A stretch of DNA of 16,185 nt from an uncultured Elusimicrobiales bacterium (lineage in GTDB: Bacteria; Elusimicrobiota; Elusimicrobia; Elusimicrobiales; Elusimicrobiaceae): contig CAKUKI010000008.1 in assembly GCA_934662565.1 (NCBI GenBank), positions 1-16,185 of the forward strand, given 5' to 3'. The position numbers and the translations under genes were made by a program. How positions within the stretch are numbered: the stretch's first letter is position 1; each line of letters begins with the position of its first letter. Under the pieces are notes generated by a model. The model worked only from the letters and a program-made list of their open reading frames with translations, was not told the origin of the DNA and searched no databases. Of this stretch, positions 13,049 to 16,185 are shown in pieces.

Positions 13049-14101
13049 ATGAAAAAACCGCTTAAATATTTATTATATGCTATTGGGGGGATACTTTCCC
13101 TAGGAATTATTGGGTTATTGGTCTATCAGGCCAAAGACAGTTTTGTAAAAATTTGGAGTGAAGTAAGCACCCTGTATTTGGGGATGTCGCTTTTATCTTC
13201 CGCCTTGATTTATGTGGCCATGGGGCTTAGCTTGTACGAAGTACTGCGCATTATGGGCCGCAAAATCGGCAAAGGTTCCGCTATTGGGATTGCGCTGGTG
13301 TCTACCACGGTAAATTATGTGGTGTCTTCGCTGGGGGTGTCCGGCTTTGCGTTGCGGGCCCACCTGCTCAACCGCCGCCGCGTGCCGTTTGGTATGTGTG
13401 TGACGGCCAGTATTGTAATTACGGTGTTGCTTTATTTTGTATTGGCGGTAATTATTTTGCAGGGGTCTTTGCTATTGTTTTTTAATAGCTCCGCCACCAC
13501 GCTGCAAATCTTAAAAAACTTCATTTTAATTGTGGTGATGTGCGCGGTGTGTGTGGCCGTCACTGCGTTTTTGTTTAATGACGAATGGCGCTCCAAATGG
13601 GTGCGCCGTATTTTCCGCATGATGAACAAAATGTTGTTTCACGTTTTCCGCGCGTTAATCCCCAAAGGCAAGTACGATAACTTTGTAGACCAGCTGGATG
13701 AAGGCATTGACCTGATCCACAAGAAAAAGAAAAAACTGACTTGGACCATTATTTATGTGTGCGCCGATTGGTTATTTACTATTTTGGTTTTGTATTTTGC
13801 TTTCCGCGCCGTGGGCGTGCATATTACGGCGGGGGTATTGGTGGCTGGGTTTGCCGTTGGCATGGTGACCACGCTAATCCCTTTACTGCCGGGCGGTTTG
13901 GGCGCCATGGAACTGGCTATGACCGCCGTTTATGCGCAAATGGGTATTAATTGGGATGCCGCCTTAATGGCCACCCTCATCTATCGGGTAGTGTATTATA
14001 TTTTGCCCGGTATTGTGAGTATTTTTATTTACTGGGGGCTTCAACTTTCCGAAGGGCGCATCCCCCATAAAAATCAATCTTTTTCGGGAGCTTCCAAATG
14101 A
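13049..14101 (+). CDS. LPG-synthase transmembrane-domain (UPF0104/AglD-type) protein
   Basis: A 350-residue polytopic membrane protein matching the flippase-like transmembrane region of lysylphosphatidylglycerol synthases, but without the soluble aminoacyl-transfer domain. Features seen include an N-terminal membrane segment (7-27), STTVNYVVSSLGVSGFALRA (85-104), a basic cytoplasmic loop with KKKKK near 225-229, and the signature LLPGGLGAMELAM (279-291) with its Gly-rich turn and Glu. Stand-alone members are thought to move or handle lipid-linked compounds; the substrate cannot be read from sequence. AAGGGG precedes the ATG by five bases. Its stop overlaps the next start (ATGA), and it is divergent from uvrA across a 20-bp palindrome. 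Confidence 0.83.
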   Translation: MKKPLKYLLYAIGGILSLGIIGLLVYQAKDSFVKIWSEVSTLYLGMSLLSSALIYVAMGLSLYEVLRIMGRKIGKGSAIGIALVSTTVNYVVSSLGVSGFALRAHLLNRRRVPFGMCVTASIVITVLLYFVLAVIILQGSLLLFFNSSATTLQILKNFILIVVMCAVCVAVTAFLFNDEWRSKWVRRIFRMMNKMLFHVFRALIPKGKYDNFVDQLDEGIDLIHKKKKKLTWTIIYVCADWLFTILVLYFAFRAVGVHITAGVLVAGFAVGMVTTLIPLLPGGLGAMELAMTAVYAQMGINWDAALMATLIYRVVYYILPGIVSIFIYWGLQLSEGRIPHKNQSFSGASK

Positions 14102-14616
14102 GAGAACGAATTGACGAATTAGTGCCTAAAAAACATCCCTCTTGCTATGTGCATAAAACGGCTTGTTTGTTGGGGGCCGTCACGCTGGAAGAAAACGTGT
14201 CCGTTTGGCCGTGTGCCGTGTTGCGCGCGGATATTGCTCCCATTACCGTGGGAAAGGGCAGTAATATCCAAGATAACGCCTGCGTGCATGTAAACTATAA
14301 CTGCCCGGCGGTAATCGGCGCGGGCGTGACGGTGGGGCATGGGGCCATTGTGCACGGCTCCAAAATAGGCGATAATTGCTTAATCGGTATGAACGCGGTA
14401 GTGTTGGAAAGTGAAATCGGCCCCAACTGCATTATCGGCGCGGGCAGTGTGGTGACGGCGGGAAAGAACATTCCCGCGGGTTCTTTGGTGTTGGGCGTTC
14501 CCGCTAAAGTGGTGCGCCAACTGGACGAAGACGAAATCAACTCCGTTTTGCACAACGCGCACGAATACGAGCGCCTAGCTAAAATTTACAAAGACCGGTG
14601 CGAGGAAATGGCATGA
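14098..14616 (+). CDS. Gamma-carbonic-anhydrase-like hexapeptide-repeat protein
   Basis: A 172-residue left-handed beta-helix protein of the YrdA/PaaY/CaiE group. Hexapeptide repeats run from about residue 25 to 130. The metal-ligand histidines are in place: His64 (CVHVN), His81 (VGHGA) and His86 (IVHGS). Arg43-Asp45 (LRAD) and Gln58-Asp59 (IQDN) occupy the usual structural and active-site positions. Trimers bind zinc or a similar metal; some members hydrate CO2, others show no activity, so the reaction is uncertain. Residues 145-172 form a helix that packs along the coil. GGAG lies eight bases before the ATG, and the start and stop codons overlap both neighbours (ATGA at each end), showing tight translational coupling. 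Confidence 0.9.
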   Translation: MRERIDELVPKKHPSCYVHKTACLLGAVTLEENVSVWPCAVLRADIAPITVGKGSNIQDNACVHVNYNCPAVIGAGVTVGHGAIVHGSKIGDNCLIGMNAVVLESEIGPNCIIGAGSVVTAGKNIPAGSLVLGVPAKVVRQLDEDEINSVLHNAHEYERLAKIYKDRCEEMA

Positions 14617-14978
14617 AAAAAGTAGTGCTGGTGGAAGACTCCAAGGTACTGGCAACGGCCCTTTGCGGCGCCTTAAAAATAGAGGGCGTGGAAGTCATCT
14701 GGGCGGCCGACGGCGTAAAAGGCGTGGCGGCGGCCAAACAGCACAAGCCGGATTTGATTTTGCTGGATTTAATGCTCCCCAAATTAAGCGGTTTTGAGGT
14801 GTGTAAATTGTTAAAAACGGATAACGCCACTTGGAAAGTTCCGGTGGTGATAATGTCCACATTAAGTGACCCGGAGTCGCGCGACCGCGCCACCCAAGCC
14901 GGGGCGGATTATTTTATTCCCAAACCGTATGATTTGGCCTCCACCATGGCGGAGATAAAAAAGTATTTGCATATTTAA
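14613..14978 (+). CDS. Single-domain response regulator (CheY-like receiver)
   Basis: A 122-residue receiver domain with no output domain. The acidic pair is Glu8-Asp9 (VLVEDS), the phosphorylated residue is Asp52 (LLDLMLP), the switch Ser82-Thr83 (MSTLSD), and the invariant lysine is Lys104 (IPKPY), so it should be phosphorylatable. I chose the ATG at 14613, which overlaps the previous stop (ATGA) and follows GAGGAA by six bases; an earlier in-frame ATG at 14598 is unnecessary. Stand-alone receivers act by binding partners, in chemotaxis, pilus motility or phosphorelays. No histidine kinase lies in the window. A terminator follows 5 bases after the stop. Confidence 0.93.
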   Translation: MKKVVLVEDSKVLATALCGALKIEGVEVIWAADGVKGVAAAKQHKPDLILLDLMLPKLSGFEVCKLLKTDNATWKVPVVIMSTLSDPESRDRATQAGADYFIPKPYDLASTMAEIKKYLHI

Positions 14979-14983
14979 CCAAG

Positions 14984-15006
14984 CGGCCCGGTTGCGGGCC
15001 GTTTTT
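14984..15006 (+). terminator. Intrinsic terminator after the response regulator
   Basis: CGGCCCG (14984-14990) pairs perfectly with CGGGCCG (14995-15001) around GTTG and is followed by five T. It sits only a few bases before the ribosome site of the next gene, so it separates or partly attenuates expression of the TPR gene. Confidence 0.85.
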
Positions 15007-15021
15007 CAAGCGAGGTGACGT

Positions 15022-16098
15022 ATGAGTACCCAAAAAAGCACCCGGCCCACGCCGGAATTGTTGGAAGAATTGTTAGATGCCAACCAACCGTCTAAAGTGT
15101 TGGAACTGTTAAAACAGGTAAAAACAAAAGATGCCGCCATGCGGTTTTTGGAGGGCGAGGCGCACCGCCAGTTAGGCTCTTTTGAAGCGGCTATTGCCAG
15201 TTATGCCAAGGCGTTGGCTATTTGCGAAGATGCCGAAGGCCGCATGGATGCGTTGCTAGCTTTGGCGGCCTGCTACCGCACGTTGGGGCACTCCGCCGCC
15301 GCGTACGAAATGGCCGACGAATCCTTACAAATGGCGAACGAACTGGAAATGGACGATTACGCCGTGCGCTCCATGCAGGAAATGGGCATGGCTTTGCGCG
15401 CGTGGGGCCGTTTGGAAGAAGCACTGGATATGCTGGACGTGGTGCTTTCTTATTATGAACAGCAAAAAGATTGGGCCGGTATGAGCTTTATTTGCTGGGC
15501 CAAAGGCGGCATTTTCCGCTTACAGGGCCATTTTGAAGACGGTATCCGCCAGTTTAAGGAGTCTATCCGCCTGGCTAAAAAAGCGGGGGACGATATTAAT
15601 TTGGCTTACGGGTATTGCGGGTTAGCCGGCATTAGCCGCATTTGCGGTAAAATTGACGATTGCGTAAAAAATTACAAATTGGCGGAAAAAATCTTCCGCG
15701 CAAGCGAGGACGTTTTCGGCAAAGCCTATACCAACTGCGGTATGGCAAACGGTTTGCGCCAACAAGGCAAGTACGACGAAGCCCTGCGCCATTATAACAC
15801 CGCCGATAAGCTCTATTCGTCTATCCACGATACGGTGGATTTGGGCTTTGTAAAGTGGGGCCGCGCGGATATTTTGAAACGCAAAAATAAATTGGAACTG
15901 GCCTTAAAAGATTTGCAGGAAGCCAAAGTGCTTTTTGATAATTCCGACGAAAAACGCGGCCAGATTTTGACGAAACTGTCTTTGGCGCAAGTGTTGTATG
16001 CGCTGGGCAAAACGGCCGAGGCGGAAGAGTTGTATGAAGCGGGAGTGGAGCAGGCGAAAGGAGAGGGGTTGCATACCTACCTGGAAAGCTACACTTGA
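15022..16098 (+). CDS. Cytoplasmic tetratricopeptide-repeat protein
   Basis: A 358-residue protein made almost wholly of TPR helices from about residue 10 to the end. Repeat signatures include GSFEAAIASYAKAL (52-65), WGRLEEALDMLDVVL, GHFEDGIRQFKESIRLAK, GKYDEALRHYNTADKLY and GKTAEAEELYEAGVEQAK near the C-terminus. No signal peptide, lipobox or membrane segment is seen, so it is probably cytosolic. Spacing of about 40 residues in the middle repeats resembles the longer TPRs of regulatory proteins that bind partners. GAGGTG precedes the ATG by four bases. It follows the response regulator across a terminator, so it may share its pathway only loosely. Its TGA stop lies in the left end of the hairpin repeat R3. 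The precise role is unknown. Confidence 0.85.
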   Translation: MSTQKSTRPTPELLEELLDANQPSKVLELLKQVKTKDAAMRFLEGEAHRQLGSFEAAIASYAKALAICEDAEGRMDALLALAACYRTLGHSAAAYEMADESLQMANELEMDDYAVRSMQEMGMALRAWGRLEEALDMLDVVLSYYEQQKDWAGMSFICWAKGGIFRLQGHFEDGIRQFKESIRLAKKAGDDINLAYGYCGLAGISRICGKIDDCVKNYKLAEKIFRASEDVFGKAYTNCGMANGLRQQGKYDEALRHYNTADKLYSSIHDTVDLGFVKWGRADILKRKNKLELALKDLQEAKVLFDNSDEKRGQILTKLSLAQVLYALGKTAEAEELYEAGVEQAKGEGLHTYLESYT

Positions 16099-16185
16099 TA
16101 ACAACTGTTGGTAAGCTGGGATTTTAATGCGCGGGGAACAAAATAACATTTTGTTCCCCGTTCGCATTAAGTGGGCAAACCATTT
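16096..16185 (+). repeat. Dispersed hairpin repeat, copy R3 (cut by the window edge)
   Basis: It begins TGATAACAACTGTTGGTAAG, where the TGA is the stop codon of the TPR gene. It continues with a 13-bp perfect stem (16132-16144 with 16148-16160, loop AAC). About 71 of 76 positions match R2 at 4340-4415. The AAATTTAAG tail lies beyond the window. Its place directly after a gene suggests a terminator or mRNA 3'-end role. Confidence 0.85.

Overview
The window looks like chromosome of a gut-associated bacterium, most likely an Elusimicrobiota (Elusimicrobium or Avelusimicrobium type). This is an inference from gene style, not a proven placement. Coding DNA is of moderate G+C and spacers are AT-rich. 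There are several short type IV pilin-like proteins with the same N-terminal helix, an RDD-type membrane protein carrying pilin-like sequence, and hairpin repeats in the spacers. No phage, insertion sequence, CRISPR array or rRNA gene is visible.

Layout. 1-565: a tRNA-Arg(CCG) on the minus strand, with its terminator and the tRNA 3' end duplicated as two identical 77-bp copies. 566-1876 (-): NhaC-family antiporter. 2008-4081 (+): cinA and an aldolase-like/VOC fusion that appears to have lost the aldolase active site. 4082-4845: a 764-bp gene-free stretch packed with inverted repeats, including two copies of a hairpin repeat whose third copy closes the window at 16096-16185. 4846-5899: two convergent pilin-like genes sharing a bidirectional terminator. 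6014-8260 (+): a large O-antigen-ligase/Wzy-type membrane protein with a TPR-like tail. 8363-8435 (+): tRNA-Thr(CGT). 8652-9473 (-): RDD-pilin chimera. 9544-12961 (-): uvrA and ybaK, one base apart. 13049-14978 (+): an LPG-synthase-like membrane protein, a gamma-carbonic-anhydrase-like protein and a stand-alone response regulator, joined by two ATGA overlaps. After a terminator comes a cytoplasmic TPR protein (15022-16098).

How the parts may work together. The pilins, the Wzy/ligase-like protein and the RDD-pilin chimera form a surface-related region (4846-9473). A pilin and the chimera have the same promoter hexamers (TTGCAA and TATACT), and the chimera keeps the four-cysteine pattern of the pilin head. 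The strongest candidate for something undescribed is this chimera: a pilin-like domain permanently anchored behind an RDD membrane domain, without a prepilin peptidase site. The second is the dispersed hairpin repeat, whose stem changes sequence between copies while keeping base pairing. The rest is ordinary housekeeping: nucleotide repair, tRNA deacylation, DNA repair and lipid-related membrane functions.
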